From: Streptomyces sp. TRM68367
GTDB lineage: Bacteria; Actinomycetota; Actinomycetes; Streptomycetales; Streptomycetaceae
Length of the DNA stretch: 64,000 bases
Assembly: GCF_014495685.1 (NCBI RefSeq)
Contig: NZ_JACTVI010000006.1
Span: 124,001 to 188,000, forward strand
Direction: 5' to 3'
Shown: piece after piece, positions 40,499-50,630 of the stretch
Position numbering within the stretch: the stretch's first letter is position 1
Layout of the letters: every line of letters starts with the position of its first letter
Program-made: the position numbers and the translations under genes
The notes under the pieces: model-generated
Databases searched by the model: none
What the model saw: the letters and a program-made list of their open reading frames with translations, nothing else
Told to the model about the DNA's origin: nothing

Positions 40499-41617
40499 TC
40501 AGCCCTCCGTGGGGGCGAGGCGCTCCAGTTCGGCCTCGGTCGACTTGAGCAGGTCGTTCCAGGAGGCCTCGAACTTCTCGACGCCCTCGTCCTCCAGGAG
40601 CTGGACCACGTCGTCGTAGGCGATGCCCAGCCGCTCGACGGCGTCGATGTCCGCGCGGGCCTGCTCGTAGGTACCGGCGACGGTGTTGCCGGTGATCTGC
40701 CCGTGCTTCTCGGTGGCCTGGAGGGTGGCCTCCGGCATGGTGTTCACCGTGTTCGGCGCGACCAGGTCGTCGACGTACAGGGTCGGCTTGTACGCCGGGT
40801 CCTTCACGCCGGTCGAGGCCCACAGCGGACGCTGCTTGTTCGCGCCCGCGTTCTCCAGCTTCGACCAGCGATCGGAGGCGAAGACCTCCTCGTACGCCTG
40901 GTACGCGAGACGCGCGTTGGCGACGGCGGCCTTGCCGCGCAGCGCCTTGGCCTCGTCGGTGCCCAGCGCGTCGATCCGCTTGTCGATCTCGGTGTCGACG
41001 CGGGACACGAAGAAGGACGCCACCGAGTGGATCCTGGACAGGTCCAGGCCCTTGGCCTTCGCCTTCTCCAGGCCGCTCAGATAGGCGTCCATGACCTCGC
41101 GGTAGCGCTCCAGCGAGAAGATCAGCGTCACGTTCACGCTGATCCCGTTGCCGATCGTCTCGGTGATCGCCGGGAGGCCCGCCCTGGTGGCCGGGATCTT
41201 GATCAGGGTGTTCGGGCGGTCCACCAGCCAGGCCAGCTGCTTGGCCTCGGCGACGGTGGCGCGGGTGTTGTGCGCCAGACGCGGGTCGACCTCGATCGAG
41301 ACCCGGCCGTCCTGGCCGCCGGTGGCGTCGAACACCGGGCGCAGGATGTCGGCGGCGTCCCGGACGTCCGCCGTGGTGATCATGCGGACGGCCTCTTCGA
41401 CGGTGACCTTGCGCGCGGCGAGGTCGGTGAGCTGCTGCTCGTAGCCGTCGCCGGACGAGATCGCCTTCTGGAAGATCGTCGGATTGGTGGTGACGCCCAC
41501 GACGTGCTGCTCGTCGATCAGCTCGGCGAGGTTGCCGGACGTGATCCGCTTGCGCGACAGGTCGTCCAGCCAGATCGCGACGCCTTCCTCGGAGAGGCGC
41601 TTGAGTGCGTCTGTCAT
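40499..41617 (-). CDS. tal: Transaldolase
   Basis: Transfers dihydroxyacetone units between sugar phosphates. 372 residues, the length of the longer actinobacterial transaldolases. Visible are [31 protein letters not shown], the Schiff-base region [14 protein letters not shown] with the catalytic Lys, and [20 protein letters not shown]. The ATG at 41617 has AGGAA about 7 nt upstream; an upstream in-frame ATG at 41752 lies inside tkt and is not used. Fourth-to-last gene of the pentose-phosphate operon. Confidence 0.96.
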   Translation of the reverse strand: MTDALKRLSEEGVAIWLDDLSRKRITSGNLAELIDEQHVVGVTTNPTIFQKAISSGDGYEQQLTDLAARKVTVEEAVRMITTADVRDAADILRPVFDATGGQDGRVSIEVDPRLAHNTRATVAEAKQLAWLVDRPNTLIKIPATRAGLPAITETIGNGISVNVTLIFSLERYREVMDAYLSGLEKAKAKGLDLSRIHSVASFFVSRVDTEIDKRIDALGTDEAKALRGKAAVANARLAYQAYEEVFASDRWSKLENAGANKQRPLWASTGVKDPAYKPTLYVDDLVAPNTVNTMPEATLQATEKHGQITGNTVAGTYEQARADIDAVERLGIAYDDVVQLLEDEGVEKFEASWNDLLKSTEAELERLAPTEG

Positions 41618-41651
41618 GGAAATTCCTTCTCCTACGTGTCGTATATGAGCG

Positions 41652-43754
41652 TCAGCGCTGGGCTGCGGCGATCGATTCCCGGGCGGCGGAAGCCACGTTC
41701 TCGGCGGTGAACCCGAACTCGCGGAAGAGGACCTTGCCGTCGGCCGACGCACCGAAGTGCTCCAGGGAAACGATGCAGCCGGCGTCCCCGACGTACTTGT
41801 GCCAGGTCAGGCCCACCCCGGCCTCGACCGCGACCCGCGCCTTGACGGACGGCGGCAGGACGCTGTCCCGGTACCCCTGGTCCTGCTGCTCGAACCACTC
41901 CACGGACGGCATGGACACCACCCGCGTGGGCACACCCGCGGCCTGCAGCTGTTCACGCGCCGCGACGGCCACGTGCACCTCGGAACCGGTCGCGATCAGG
42001 ATGACCTCCGGCGCGGTGTTCTGCCCGGAGGGCTCCTCGGCCTCGATCATCACGTAACCGCCGCGCGCCGCATCCTCGTTGGGCTCGTACGTCGGAACGC
42101 CCTGACGGGTCAGCGCGAGGCCGTGTGGCTGCCCCTTGCCGAACTCCTTGGTGTACCGCCTGAGGATCTCGCGCCAGGCGATCGCGGTCTCGTTGGCGTC
42201 CGCCGGGCGGACGATGTTCAGGCCCGGGATCGCGCGCAGCGAGGCGAGGTGCTCGATCGGCTGGTGGGTCGGGCCGTCCTCGCCCAGGCCGATGGAGTCG
42301 TGCGTCCACACGTACGTCACCGGCAGGTGCATCAGGGCCGACAGGCGCACCGCGTTGCGCATGTAGTCGGAGAAGACCAGGAATGTGCCGCCGTAGATAC
42401 GGGTGTTGCCGTGCAGCGCGATGCCGTTCATCTCCGCGGCCATCGCGTGCTCGCGGATGCCGAAGTGGAGGGTACGGCCGTACGGGTCGGCCTCCGGCAG
42501 CGGGTTGTCCGCCGGGAGGAACGAACTGGTCTTGTCGATGGTGGTGTTGTTGGAGCCGGCCAGGTCGGCCGAGCCGCCCCACAGCTCGGGGACGACCGCA
42601 CCGAGCGCCTGGAGCACCTTGCCGGACGCGGCACGCGTGGCGACGCCCTTGCCGACCTCGAAGACCGGGATCTTCTCCTCCCAGCCGGTGGGCAGCTCGC
42701 CCTTGCTGATCCGGTCGAACTCGGCGGCGCGCTCCGGGTTGTTGCCCCGCCACTCCTGGAAGGACTTCTCCCACTCGGCCCTGGCCTGCCGCCCGCGCTC
42801 GATCGCCGTGCGGGTGTGGGTGATCACCTCGTCGGCGATCTCGAAGGACTTGTCCGGGTCGAAGCCGAGGACGCGCTTGGTGGCCGCGACCTCGTCGTCG
42901 CCGAGCGCCGAGCCGTGCGCGGCCTCGGTGTTCTGCGCGTTCGGGGCGGGCCAGGCGATGATCGAGCGCATCGCGATGAACGACGGCCGGTCGGTGACCG
43001 CCTTGGCGGCCTCGATCGCGTTGTAGATGGCGTGCGGGTCGAGGTCGCCGTCCGGCTTGGGGGCGACACGCTGCACATGCCAGCCGTACGCCTCGTACCG
43101 CTTGACGGTGTCCTCGGAGACGGCCGTCTCGGTGTCGCCCTCGATCGAGATGTGGTTGTCGTCCCACAGCAGGATCAGGTTGCCCAGCTTCTGGTGACCG
43201 GCCATCGAGGACGCCTCGGCGGAGATGCCCTCCTGCAGGCAGCCGTCACCGGCGATGCAGTAGACGAAGTGGTCGAAGGGGGAGGCCCTGGGGGCGGCGT
43301 CCGGGTCGAACAGGCCCCGCTCGTAGCGGGCGGCCATCGCCATGCCCACGGCGTTGGCGACACCCTGGCCCAGCGGGCCGGTGGTGGTCTCCACGCCCAC
43401 GGTGTGGCCGTACTCGGGGTGACCGGGGGTCTTCGAACCCCACGTACGGAACGCCTTCAGGTCGTCCAGCTCCAGGCCGAAGCCGGCCAGGTACAGCTGG
43501 GTGTAGAGGGTCAGGGAGGAATGACCGGCGGACAGAACAAAACGGTCGCGGCCTACCCAGTCGGCGTCCGCCGGGTCGTGCCGCATCACCTTCTGGAAGA
43601 GGGTGTAGGCGGCAGGCGCCAGGCTCATCGCCGTACCCGGATGGCCGTTGCCGACCTTCTGTACGGCATCGGCGGCCAGGACGCGCGCGGTGTCGACGGC
43701 CCGCTGGTCCAGCTCGGTCCAGTCGAGGTCTGTGGTGGTCGGCTTGGTGCTCAC
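41652..43754 (-). CDS. tkt: Transketolase
   Basis: Thiamine-diphosphate enzyme moving two-carbon units between sugar phosphates. 700 residues. The N-terminal ThDP domain shows [37 protein letters not shown] and the GDGCLQEG...[10 protein letters not shown] metal-ThDP motif. The Pyr domain has [19 protein letters not shown], and the C-terminal domain has [19 protein letters not shown]. It is the first gene of the operon; tal follows after 34 nt. GTG start. A possible minus-strand -10 (TAGGCT) at 43852-43847 implies an ~85-nt leader. Confidence 0.97.
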   Translation of the reverse strand: MSTKPTTTDLDWTELDQRAVDTARVLAADAVQKVGNGHPGTAMSLAPAAYTLFQKVMRHDPADADWVGRDRFVLSAGHSSLTLYTQLYLAGFGLELDDLKAFRTWGSKTPGHPEYGHTVGVETTTGPLGQGVANAVGMAMAARYERGLFDPDAAPRASPFDHFVYCIAGDGCLQEGISAEASSMAGHQKLGNLILLWDDNHISIEGDTETAVSEDTVKRYEAYGWHVQRVAPKPDGDLDPHAIYNAIEAAKAVTDRPSFIAMRSIIAWPAPNAQNTEAAHGSALGDDEVAATKRVLGFDPDKSFEIADEVITHTRTAIERGRQARAEWEKSFQEWRGNNPERAAEFDRISKGELPTGWEEKIPVFEVGKGVATRAASGKVLQALGAVVPELWGGSADLAGSNNTTIDKTSSFLPADNPLPEADPYGRTLHFGIREHAMAAEMNGIALHGNTRIYGGTFLVFSDYMRNAVRLSALMHLPVTYVWTHDSIGLGEDGPTHQPIEHLASLRAIPGLNIVRPADANETAIAWREILRRYTKEFGKGQPHGLALTRQGVPTYEPNEDAARGGYVMIEAEEPSGQNTAPEVILIATGSEVHVAVAAREQLQAAGVPTRVVSMPSVEWFEQQDQGYRDSVLPPSVKARVAVEAGVGLTWHKYVGDAGCIVSLEHFGASADGKVLFREFGFTAENVASAARESIAAAQR

Positions 43755-44169
43755 CCTGAGTCAGGGCTCCTCTCCACATGTTCGGATGCCGGTGCACGTG
43801 GGCGCCCACCGGCTGCCGGCGTATCCGTGCGTCGGCCGGCGGCTTCGAGCCTACCCCCGGAAGTACGTGCGTCTTTTCGAGTCATTCCAGACTGCCGGGA
43901 CTCGTGGAGATCCGCCTCCCCACCAGCCCTGACCGCATTCGGCAAGTGAATACGCAGCCGCTCGTCCGAGTGCTCAATCGAGCTGTCGTGCGCCCGTCGG
44001 ACGACCATGCCGTCGGGCCCCGTCACGTCCGCCGGAGCACGCTCCCCAACACGACCCCACCCCCGCGAATGCCGAGGTATGGGCAACGTCTACAGTGGCG
44101 TGGTACGCGCGAGCCTTTACCGGGACTTCACACGGGGAGGCTTGCTGGGATGTCTCTGTAGGGGTGTGC
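43755..44169. other. Divergent tkt / ctaB promoter region
   Basis: 415 nt without a supported gene. Candidate -10 boxes are TAGGCT (minus, 43852-43847) for tkt and TACAGT (plus, 44091-44096) for ctaB; neither has a clear -35. A hairpin GCCGGTG / CACCGGC (43788-43813), whose loop carries part of a GTGGGCGCCCAC palindrome, would lie in the tkt leader. Confidence 0.4.
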
Positions 44170-45117
44170 GTGACGGCCGTTGAATCCCGTCCAGCGGGGG
44201 TAATCGGTGCGAGCCAAAGCCCGGCCCACCGGCCGTTCGGGGCCCGTGTCAAGGCGTTCGTGGCTCTCACCAAGCCGCGCATCATCGAGCTGCTGCTGAT
44301 CACCACTGTTCCGGTGATGTTCCTCGCCCAGCAGGGCGTGCCGGACCTGACGCTGGTGCTGCTCACCTGCGTCGGCGGCTACCTCTCGGCGGGCGGCGCC
44401 AACGCGCTCAACATGTACATCGACCGGGACATCGACGCGCTCATGGACCGCACCGCGCAGCGCCCGCTGGTCACCGGTATGGTCAGCCCGCGCGAGTGCC
44501 TGGCCTTCGGCATCGCCCTCGCGGTCGTCTCGACGCTGCTGTTCGGCCTCACCGTCAACTGGCTGTCGGCCTGGCTGTCGCTCGGCGCACTCCTCTTCTA
44601 CGTCGTCGTCTACACGATGATCCTCAAGCGCCGTACGTCGCAGAACATCGTGTGGGGCGGCATCGCCGGCTGCATGCCGGTGCTGATCGGCTGGTCGTCC
44701 GTCACGAACTCGCTCTCCTGGGCGCCGGTCATCCTCTTCCTCGTCATGTTCTTCTGGACGCCGCCGCACTACTGGCCGCTGTCCATGAAAGTGCGGGAGG
44801 ACTACGCGCGCGTGGGCGTGCCGATGCTGCCGGTCATCGCCTCCAACAAGGTCGTCGCCAAGCAGATCGTGATCTACAGCTGGGTGATGGTCGCCGTCTC
44901 CCTGCTGCTGCAGCCACTCGGCTACACCGGCTGGTTCTACACGGCGGTCGCGCTGGCCGCGGGCGGCTGGTGGCTGTGGGAGGCGCACTCGCTGATGAAC
45001 CGGGCGAAGGCCGAGGTGACGGGCGCCAAGCTCAAGGAGATGCGGCTCTTCCACTGGTCGATCACCTACGTGTCGCTGCTGTTCGTGGCGGTCGCGGTGG
45101 ACCCCTTCCTCCGGTAG
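44170..45117 (+). CDS. ctaB: Protoheme IX farnesyltransferase (heme O synthase)
   Basis: Attaches farnesyl to heme B, giving heme O for aa3-type cytochrome oxidase. 315 residues with about nine membrane segments. Prenyltransferase motifs: [20 protein letters not shown], the Asp-rich [18 protein letters not shown], and a second acidic loop [18 protein letters not shown] chose the GTG at 44170 because AGGGG sits 5 nt upstream; a GTG at 44164 is also in frame. ctaA, the next enzyme in heme A synthesis, lies 2 kb further on the opposite strand. Confidence 0.93.
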   Translation: MTAVESRPAGVIGASQSPAHRPFGARVKAFVALTKPRIIELLLITTVPVMFLAQQGVPDLTLVLLTCVGGYLSAGGANALNMYIDRDIDALMDRTAQRPLVTGMVSPRECLAFGIALAVVSTLLFGLTVNWLSAWLSLGALLFYVVVYTMILKRRTSQNIVWGGIAGCMPVLIGWSSVTNSLSWAPVILFLVMFFWTPPHYWPLSMKVREDYARVGVPMLPVIASNKVVAKQIVIYSWVMVAVSLLLQPLGYTGWFYTAVALAAGGWWLWEAHSLMNRAKAEVTGAKLKEMRLFHWSITYVSLLFVAVAVDPFLR

Positions 45118-45126
45118 CCGGTCCTC

Positions 45127-45167
45127 GACGGGCGGGGGCGTGGCCAAAGCCACGCGTCCCGCCCGTC
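45127..45167 (+). terminator. Terminator after ctaB
   Basis: GACGGGCGGG and GCGTGGC pair with GCCACGC and CCCGCCCGTC (one small bulge) around a CAAA loop. Confidence 0.85.
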
Positions 45168-45201
45168 GCTGTTTGATCTACCCGTGGGTAGCATCCTGAC
45201 C

Positions 45202-45546
45202 ATGGCAGACAGCAAGCAGGCGGACGAGACCGCCGACGGCAAGAAGGCCGCCAAGGCCGAACGCAGCGCGGCCCGGCTCGCCAAGCAGATCAACGCCTTC
45301 GCCAAGGCCCACGGAGGCGCCGAGGGCCAGGTCGCCTACATCGGCCAGCGCGGCGCCCGCATCGTCCTGGTCGGTGAGGACGGCGACTGGGGCGACCTGG
45401 TGGCCCCGACCTACGCGATCGCGGAGAAGGCGGTGGAGAAGTCCGGCATCACCGTCCACGAATCCTTCGACGGCGAGTTCGCGTCAAAGGTGAAGACGGG
45501 CCCGTATGAATGGAAACGCATGGCAGGCATTCAAATCGGCGGTTGA
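45202..45546 (+). CDS. Conserved hypothetical protein (114 aa)
   Basis: A 114-residue soluble protein. The N-terminal ~35 residues are charged and helical (ADSKQADETADGKKAAKAER); the rest alternates strand-like segments (VAYIGQRGARIVLVGEDGDW, then YEWKRMAGIQIGG). Not assigned to a family. The ATG at 45202 lies 7 nt after TAGCAT (45189-45194), suggesting leaderless transcription; an upstream in-frame GTG at 45184 has no ribosome site. It lies alone after the ctaB terminator. Confidence 0.65.
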   Translation: MADSKQADETADGKKAAKAERSAARLAKQINAFAKAHGGAEGQVAYIGQRGARIVLVGEDGDWGDLVAPTYAIAEKAVEKSGITVHESFDGEFASKVKTGPYEWKRMAGIQIGG

Positions 45547-45729
45547 AAGGCGCCGCAAAGGGGCGCGGGTCTGTACCGATGTGCGGCTCCGCCGCGTGGG
45601 CGCGACCGGCCACACAACCCGCAGCCGCCAAACAAACCGGCACTCCCACGAACGGCATGCAACACCTGACACCCGGTTCACCCGTTAGGACGTGTGAGGA
45701 GCACACGGCCCACTCCACGGGGAGCCCGG

Positions 45730-46836
45730 ATGATCGAAACGCCGTCCCTCGTGGACCAGTACTGCCACGGCGTACTGAGAACCGAGCTGGGCCTCGGCAC
45801 CTTCGAGGCCCAACTGGCCCGCACCGAGGGCCCACCCGCCCCCGGCACGACGCTCTTCGACACCCAGACCGGGTTCGCCGTACGCCGCTGGTGCCCCCCG
45901 CTCCTCGGTCTGGAACCGCACTGCGCCCCCGCCCACTACCTCGCCCGGCGCCGTGAACTCGGCGTACTGGAGGCGGGCCGCAGGCTGCTGCGCGGCAGCG
46001 GCATCACGGCGTACCTCGTCGACACCGGCCTGCCCGGCGACCTGACCGGCCCCGCCGAACTCGCCACCGCCGCGGCGGCCGACGCCCACGAGATCGTGCG
46101 CCTGGAACTGCTAGCCGAGCAGGTCGCCGACACCTCCGGCACCGTCGAATCCTTCCTCGCCAACGTCGCCGAGTCGGTGCACGTCGCCGCGGCGCACGCC
46201 GTCGCCTTCACCTCCGTCGCAGGCGTACGGCACGGACTCGCGCTGGCGCCCGAGCCGCCGGGGCCGGGGGAGGTGCGCGGCGCCGTCGGCCGCTGGCTGG
46301 CCGGGCGCCGGGTCGGCGGCGAGCTGAGCGACCCGGTGCTGCTACGGCACCTGCTGTGGATCGCGGTCGCCTCGGGGCTGCCGCTCCAGCTGCACGCGGG
46401 GCTCGGTGCGCCGGGGCTGCGCATCGACCGTACGGATCCGGTGCTGCTGACGGACTTCGTGCGCGCCACGGCCGGGCTCGGCACCGACCTGGTCCTGCTG
46501 CACGGCTACCCGTACCACCGGCACGCCGCCCACCTCGCCGGTGTGTTCCCGCACGTGTACGCCGACTCGGGCGCCGCACTGGTCCGCACCGGCGCCCGCG
46601 CCGCGACCGTCCTCGCGGAGATCCTGGAGCTGGCCCCCTTCGGCAAGATCCTCTTCTCCAGCGGCGCCCAGGTCCTGCCCGAGCTGCATGTCGTGGCGGC
46701 CCGCCTGTTCCGCGAGGCCCTCGCCCGCGTGCTGGGCACCTGGGCGGCCGAGGGCGCGTGGTCCCTGGCGGACGCGCAGCGGGTGGCGGGGATGATTGCG
46801 GCGGGGAACGCGCGGCGGGTGTACGGCCTGGAGTGA
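45730..46836 (+). CDS. Amidohydrolase-family protein (FluG-like TIM barrel)
   Basis: 368 residues, resembling the amidohydrolase part of FluG/glutamine-synthetase-associated proteins. Barrel elements seen are SLVDQYCHGVL near the N-terminus, GLPLQLHAGLGAPG (~220), LVLLHGYPYHRHAAHLAGVF (~255), HVYADSGAAL (~280) and GKILFSSGAQVLPELHVVAA (~310). Histidines and acidic residues at strand ends could bind metal. The substrate is unknown. The ATG at 45730 has GGGGAG 6 nt upstream. The 183 nt before it contain only a short hairpin (CGTGTG/CACACG). It faces ctaA convergently with 23 nt between. Confidence 0.82.
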   Translation: MIETPSLVDQYCHGVLRTELGLGTFEAQLARTEGPPAPGTTLFDTQTGFAVRRWCPPLLGLEPHCAPAHYLARRRELGVLEAGRRLLRGSGITAYLVDTGLPGDLTGPAELATAAAADAHEIVRLELLAEQVADTSGTVESFLANVAESVHVAAAHAVAFTSVAGVRHGLALAPEPPGPGEVRGAVGRWLAGRRVGGELSDPVLLRHLLWIAVASGLPLQLHAGLGAPGLRIDRTDPVLLTDFVRATAGLGTDLVLLHGYPYHRHAAHLAGVFPHVYADSGAALVRTGARAATVLAEILELAPFGKILFSSGAQVLPELHVVAARLFREALARVLGTWAAEGAWSLADAQRVAGMIAAGNARRVYGLE

Positions 46837-46859
46837 GCCCTTTTCGGAGGGCGGCGGGG

Positions 46860-47909
46860 TCAGGCCTTCGTCAGCGTGGCCTCGGCCGCGGGCCCGGGCA
46901 CCCCGGCCACCTCCTCGGATCGCTCCCGCAGCGACAGCGCCACCCGCAGTACCCAGATCCACATCAGGGCCGATCCGAGCATGTGCAGACCGACGAGGGG
47001 CTCGGGCAGGTCCGTGAAGTACTGCACGTAACCGATGACACCCTGCGCAAGCAGGATCAGGAACAGCTCCCGCGTCCGCCCAGGCGGCCCCTTCGGTGCG
47101 TCCACCGCCTTCAGGACGAACCACAGCGCGAACGTCAGCGTCACCACGATCCACGCCAGTACGGCGTGCACCTTGGCCACCGTCTCCCAGTCGACCGGCA
47201 TCCGCTCGACCTCACGGGAGTCACCCGCGTGCGGACCCGCGCCGGTGACCACCGTGCCGACCAGGATCAGCAGCACGGCAGCCGCGACCAGGAACCACAC
47301 CAGCTGCCGCACCGCCTTGCCGACCAGGGGCCGGGGCGGCGCGTCGCCCTCGCGCGTGCGCTGCCACATCACCGTGGCGACGGCGATGAGCGCCGACGTC
47401 GCCACGAAGTGCGCCGCGACGGTGTACGGGTTGAGGCCGACCAGCACCACGATGCCGCCGAGCACCGCGTTGCTCATCACGATCCAGAACTGCGTCCAGC
47501 CCAGCCGGGTCAGGCTGCGCCGGTACGGCTTCTGGGAGCGCGCGGCGATGATCGCCCAGCCGACGGCGGCGCACAGCACGTACGTCAGCATGCGGTTGCC
47601 GAACTCGATGGCGCCGTGCACGCCCATCGCGCTGGTCGCGGTGAGCGAGTCGTCGGTGCACTTGGGCCAGGTCGGGCAGCCGAGGCCCGAGCCGGTCAGC
47701 CGTACGGCACCGCCGGTGACCACGATGATCACCGACATGACGAGCGCGGAGAGGGCCGCCCGCTGGACCGTCCGGGGTGCCGGGGTCCAGCGTTCGGCGA
47801 TGAAGGCGAGGGGGTTGCGCACGGCCGCCACGGCGTCGGCGCGGGTCACGTTTGGCACGCGCCCCATCGTAGGGCGCCGCTTGTGCACGCTTTCACGAGG
47901 GTCCGTCAT
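46860..47909 (-). CDS. ctaA: Heme A synthase (COX15/CtaA)
   Basis: Oxidises heme O to heme A for cytochrome aa3 oxidase. 349 residues with eight expected membrane helices. Conserved elements are TGGAVRLTGSGLGCPTWPKC and histidine-bearing helices VHGAIEFGNRMLTYV, TVAAHFVATSALI, KVHAVLAWIVV and PLVGLHMLGSALMW. The ATG at 47909 is 5 nt after the permease stop, with GGGAG inside the permease end, suggesting coupling to the ABC operon. An internal start near 47867 is also possible and better matches homologue N-termini as I recall them. Confidence 0.93.
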   Translation of the reverse strand: MTDPRESVHKRRPTMGRVPNVTRADAVAAVRNPLAFIAERWTPAPRTVQRAALSALVMSVIIVVTGGAVRLTGSGLGCPTWPKCTDDSLTATSAMGVHGAIEFGNRMLTYVLCAAVGWAIIAARSQKPYRRSLTRLGWTQFWIVMSNAVLGGIVVLVGLNPYTVAAHFVATSALIAVATVMWQRTREGDAPPRPLVGKAVRQLVWFLVAAAVLLILVGTVVTGAGPHAGDSREVERMPVDWETVAKVHAVLAWIVVTLTFALWFVLKAVDAPKGPPGRTRELFLILLAQGVIGYVQYFTDLPEPLVGLHMLGSALMWIWVLRVALSLRERSEEVAGVPGPAAEATLTKA

Positions 47910-47913
47910 GGCC

Positions 47914-48705
47914 CTACTCCCAGCGGAAGAACTTCCCGGCAGCCGCCAGCCCCACGATCGCCCACCCGGCGAGAATCCCCAGGTCGCCCCATGGCATGCC
48001 GGCCCCGTGCTGCAGCACGTCCCGCAGGCCGTCCGAGAGCGCCGAGATGGGCAGGAGGCCCAGGACGTCCTGCGCCCCGCTCGGGAACTTGTCCAGCGGG
48101 ATGATCACCCCGCCGCCCACGAGCAGCAGCAGGAACACCAGGTTCGCGGCGGCCAGCGTCGCCTCCGCCTTCAGCGTGCCCGCCATCAGCAGGCCCAGGC
48201 CCGAGAAGGCCGCCGTGCCGGCAATCAGCAGGAGCAGCACCGCGAGCACGCTTGTGAATGTCCCAGCGCCGTGCGGCGACCAGCCGAGCGCGAACGCGAT
48301 CACCGTCAGCAGGACGACCTGGAGGATCTCGGTGACGAGCACGGACGCCGTCTTCGCGGTCATCAGGCCCCAGCGGGGCAGGGGGGACGAGGCCAGCCGC
48401 TTCAGGACCCCGTACCGGCGTTCGAAGCCCGTCGCGATGGCCTGTCCGGTGAACGCCGTCGACATCACGGCGAGCGCGAGGATGCCGGGTGCGAGGAAGT
48501 CCACCGCGTCGCCGGCGCCGGTGTCGACGATGTCCACGGTGCTGAAGAGGACCAGGAGCAGCGTGGGGATCACCACGGTCAGCAGCAGCTGCTCGCCGTT
48601 GCGCAGCAGCATCCGCGCCTCCAGCGCGGCCTGGGCGGCGATCATGCGGGGGAGCGGGGCGGCTCCCGGCTTGGGCGTGTACATCCCGGTGCCGACGGTG
48701 GTCAC
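47914..48705 (-). CDS. ABC-2-type transporter permease
   Basis: 263 residues with six membrane segments (LLLTVVIPTLLLVLFS, FLAPGILALAVMSTAFTGQA, VLLTVIAFALGW and so on) and the ABC-2 signature region YGVLKRLASSPLPRW. It partners the ATPase encoded just upstream; the GTG overlaps the ATPase stop by 4 nt. A DrrB-like exporter next to ctaA is a conserved actinobacterial arrangement (Rv1456c-Rv1458c in M. tuberculosis); the substrate is unknown and a link to cytochrome oxidase or heme biogenesis is inference. Confidence 0.9.
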   Translation of the reverse strand: MTTVGTGMYTPKPGAAPLPRMIAAQAALEARMLLRNGEQLLLTVVIPTLLLVLFSTVDIVDTGAGDAVDFLAPGILALAVMSTAFTGQAIATGFERRYGVLKRLASSPLPRWGLMTAKTASVLVTEILQVVLLTVIAFALGWSPHGAGTFTSVLAVLLLLIAGTAAFSGLGLLMAGTLKAEATLAAANLVFLLLLVGGGVIIPLDKFPSGAQDVLGLLPISALSDGLRDVLQHGAGMPWGDLGILAGWAIVGLAAAGKFFRWE

Positions 48706-49625
48706 GAGCGCAGCTCCTTGCCGGTGAGCTCCAAAAACACGTCCTCCAAGGTGTGCCGTTCGACCGAGATCTTCTCCGGCATCACCCCGTGCTGCGCGCA
48801 CCAGGACGTGACCGTCGCGAGCAGCTGCGGGTCGACCTTGCCGACGACCCGGTAGGAGCCCGGGGTCAGCTCGGCGGCCGAGCAGTCGGCGGGCAGGGCC
48901 TTGAGCAGTGAACCCACGTCCAGTCCCGGCCGTCCGGTGAACCGCAGCGTGTTCTCGGCGCCGCCGCGGCACAGGTCCTCGGGGGAGCCCTGGGCGATGA
49001 CCCGGCCGGCGTCGATGATCGCGACGTCGTCGGCGAGCTGCTCGGCCTCGTCCATGTAGTGGGTGGTGAGGATCACGGAGACGCCGTCGGCGCGCAGGTC
49101 GCGCACGAGGTCCCAGGTGGCGCGGCGGGCCTGTGGGTCGAGTCCGGCGGTCGGCTCGTCCAGGAACACCAGCTCTGGGCGCCCGACCACGGCCATCGCC
49201 AGCGCGAGCCGCTGCTGCTGGCCGCCGGACAGGCGCCGGTAGGTCGTACGGCCGCAGGAGCCGAGCCCGAGCCGTTCGATGAGCGCGTCCACGTCGAGCG
49301 GCTGGGCGTGCAGCTTGGCGACGTGGCGCAGCATCTCGTCGGCCCGCGCGCCGGAGTACACGCCCCCGGACTGCAGCATCACCCCGATCCGGGGCCGTAG
49401 CGCGCCGGACTGTCTGACCGGGTCGAGGCCCAGGACGCGCACCGTGCCGGAGTCCGGCCGCCGGTACCCCTCGCAGGTCTCGACCGTGGTCGTCTTGCCC
49501 GCCCCGTTGGGACCGAGCACGGCGGTCACACCCGCCCGGGCCACCAGGTCGAGGCCGTCCACCGCGGTCTTCGTGCCGTACCGCTTCACCAGGGCCTGGA
49601 CCTGGACCACGGGCTCGCTTCGCAT
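48702..49625 (-). CDS. ABC transporter ATP-binding protein (DrrA-like)
   Basis: 307 residues. Walker A GPNGAGKTTT (~38), Q-loop MLQSGGVYSG, signature LSGGQQQRLALAMAV, Walker B LVFLDEPTAGLDPQ and the H-loop TTHYMDEAEQLADDV are all intact. The ~80-residue C-terminal domain is typical of DrrA exporters. The ATG is 7 nt after a good -10 (TAGACT, minus strand 49638-49633), so the message is probably leaderless. First gene of the ABC-permease-ctaA operon. Confidence 0.93.
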   Translation of the reverse strand: MRSEPVVQVQALVKRYGTKTAVDGLDLVARAGVTAVLGPNGAGKTTTVETCEGYRRPDSGTVRVLGLDPVRQSGALRPRIGVMLQSGGVYSGARADEMLRHVAKLHAQPLDVDALIERLGLGSCGRTTYRRLSGGQQQRLALAMAVVGRPELVFLDEPTAGLDPQARRATWDLVRDLRADGVSVILTTHYMDEAEQLADDVAIIDAGRVIAQGSPEDLCRGGAENTLRFTGRPGLDVGSLLKALPADCSAAELTPGSYRVVGKVDPQLLATVTSWCAQHGVMPEKISVERHTLEDVFLELTGKELRS

Positions 49626-49770
49626 GGCCCCGAGTCTAGGTACGCGCCCACAGCCCCGGACGGGCGGGTTGTTGATCCCCTCTTCCGGGCCGTTCCTCTC
49701 CGGGTGATTGCCGCAGCCGGGCCAGGCGTGTCCACATCGGCACGGCGCCGCGGCGGCGTTGACTGACCTC

Positions 49771-50427
49771 GTGACGACACTGCTGGCCAAAGTCCTGCCG
49801 CTGGCTCTGGGAGCCGCGCTCAGCCCGACTCTCTTCGTGGCCGCCGTCGTGCTCCTGTCCGACCCGGTCCGCCCCCGCCGGCGAGCGGGGTCATTCACGG
49901 CGGGAGCCGCGGTTCCGCTCGCCGTCATCGGGGCGGCCGGACTCGTTCTCTTCCGTAACGCCCGGGGACAGGACCATTTCAGGGTCTCGCCGGTCGTCGA
50001 CCTCGTCTTCGGCGCGCTCCTGCTGCTCCTGGCCGTGCGCACCGCGCTCAGACCCGCCGACGGCACATCACACCGCCACCCGCGCCACGCCGTCACCAGT
50101 CCCGGGGCCTGTGCCCTGCTCGGGGCCGGCCTCATGGCGGTGAACTTCTCCAGCCTGGCGCTGTTCGTTCCCGCGGTGAAGGAAATCGCCCTCGACGACT
50201 CCGTTTCGACGGCCGACCAGGTCGTCCTCCTGGCCATCGTCGTGGTGCTGGCGCTGCTCGCCGTGCTCGTGCCGCTCGTGCTGTACCTGATCGCCCCCGT
50301 GCAGGCGCAGGCGGTGCTCACCCCGATGCTGGCCGCGGCGAAACGGCATACCCGCGCCATCGGCATGGTCATCTGCCTGGTCTTCGGCGTCTACCTGGCC
50401 GTCAAGGGCGCCGTACGCCTGGTATGA
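49771..50427 (+). CDS. Sap/GAP-like polytopic membrane protein
   Basis: 218 residues with six membrane segments, resembling the mycobacterial Sap/Gap (sulfolipid/glycopeptidolipid-addressing) family of small exporters. LPLALGAALSPTLFVAAVVL and LLGAGLMAVNFSSLALFVPA are the paired motif helices, with a cytoplasmic loop between. The start is uncertain: the GTG at 49771 begins just before the first helix and has no clear ribosome site; the frame is open to 49708. It is the first gene of the accessory island beyond the ABC operon and is divergent from it. Confidence 0.75.
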   Translation: MTTLLAKVLPLALGAALSPTLFVAAVVLLSDPVRPRRRAGSFTAGAAVPLAVIGAAGLVLFRNARGQDHFRVSPVVDLVFGALLLLLAVRTALRPADGTSHRHPRHAVTSPGACALLGAGLMAVNFSSLALFVPAVKEIALDDSVSTADQVVLLAIVVVLALLAVLVPLVLYLIAPVQAQAVLTPMLAAAKRHTRAIGMVICLVFGVYLAVKGAVRLV

Positions 50428-50630
50428 GCCGGGGCGCCGCACGTCTGCGCTGAGACGGCCACGACCGCAGAATCCCAGACTCCCAAATCCCGCGAACCAT
50501 GCAGTTTGGGCCATTCGGGTGAACCGGTTGTATCCGGCGTATGCCGATCTTCTGACGATGCTTCACTGGCCGGGGTCCGCCAGGGTGGGACGCGGACGTC
50601 ATCTTCCTTGCGCAGAAAGGCAGTTGATCC

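Noticed and set aside
45547-45729. Small ORFs between the 114-aa gene and the amidohydrolase
   Set aside because: They lack ribosome sites and conserved content, and one simply runs into the amidohydrolase in another frame.
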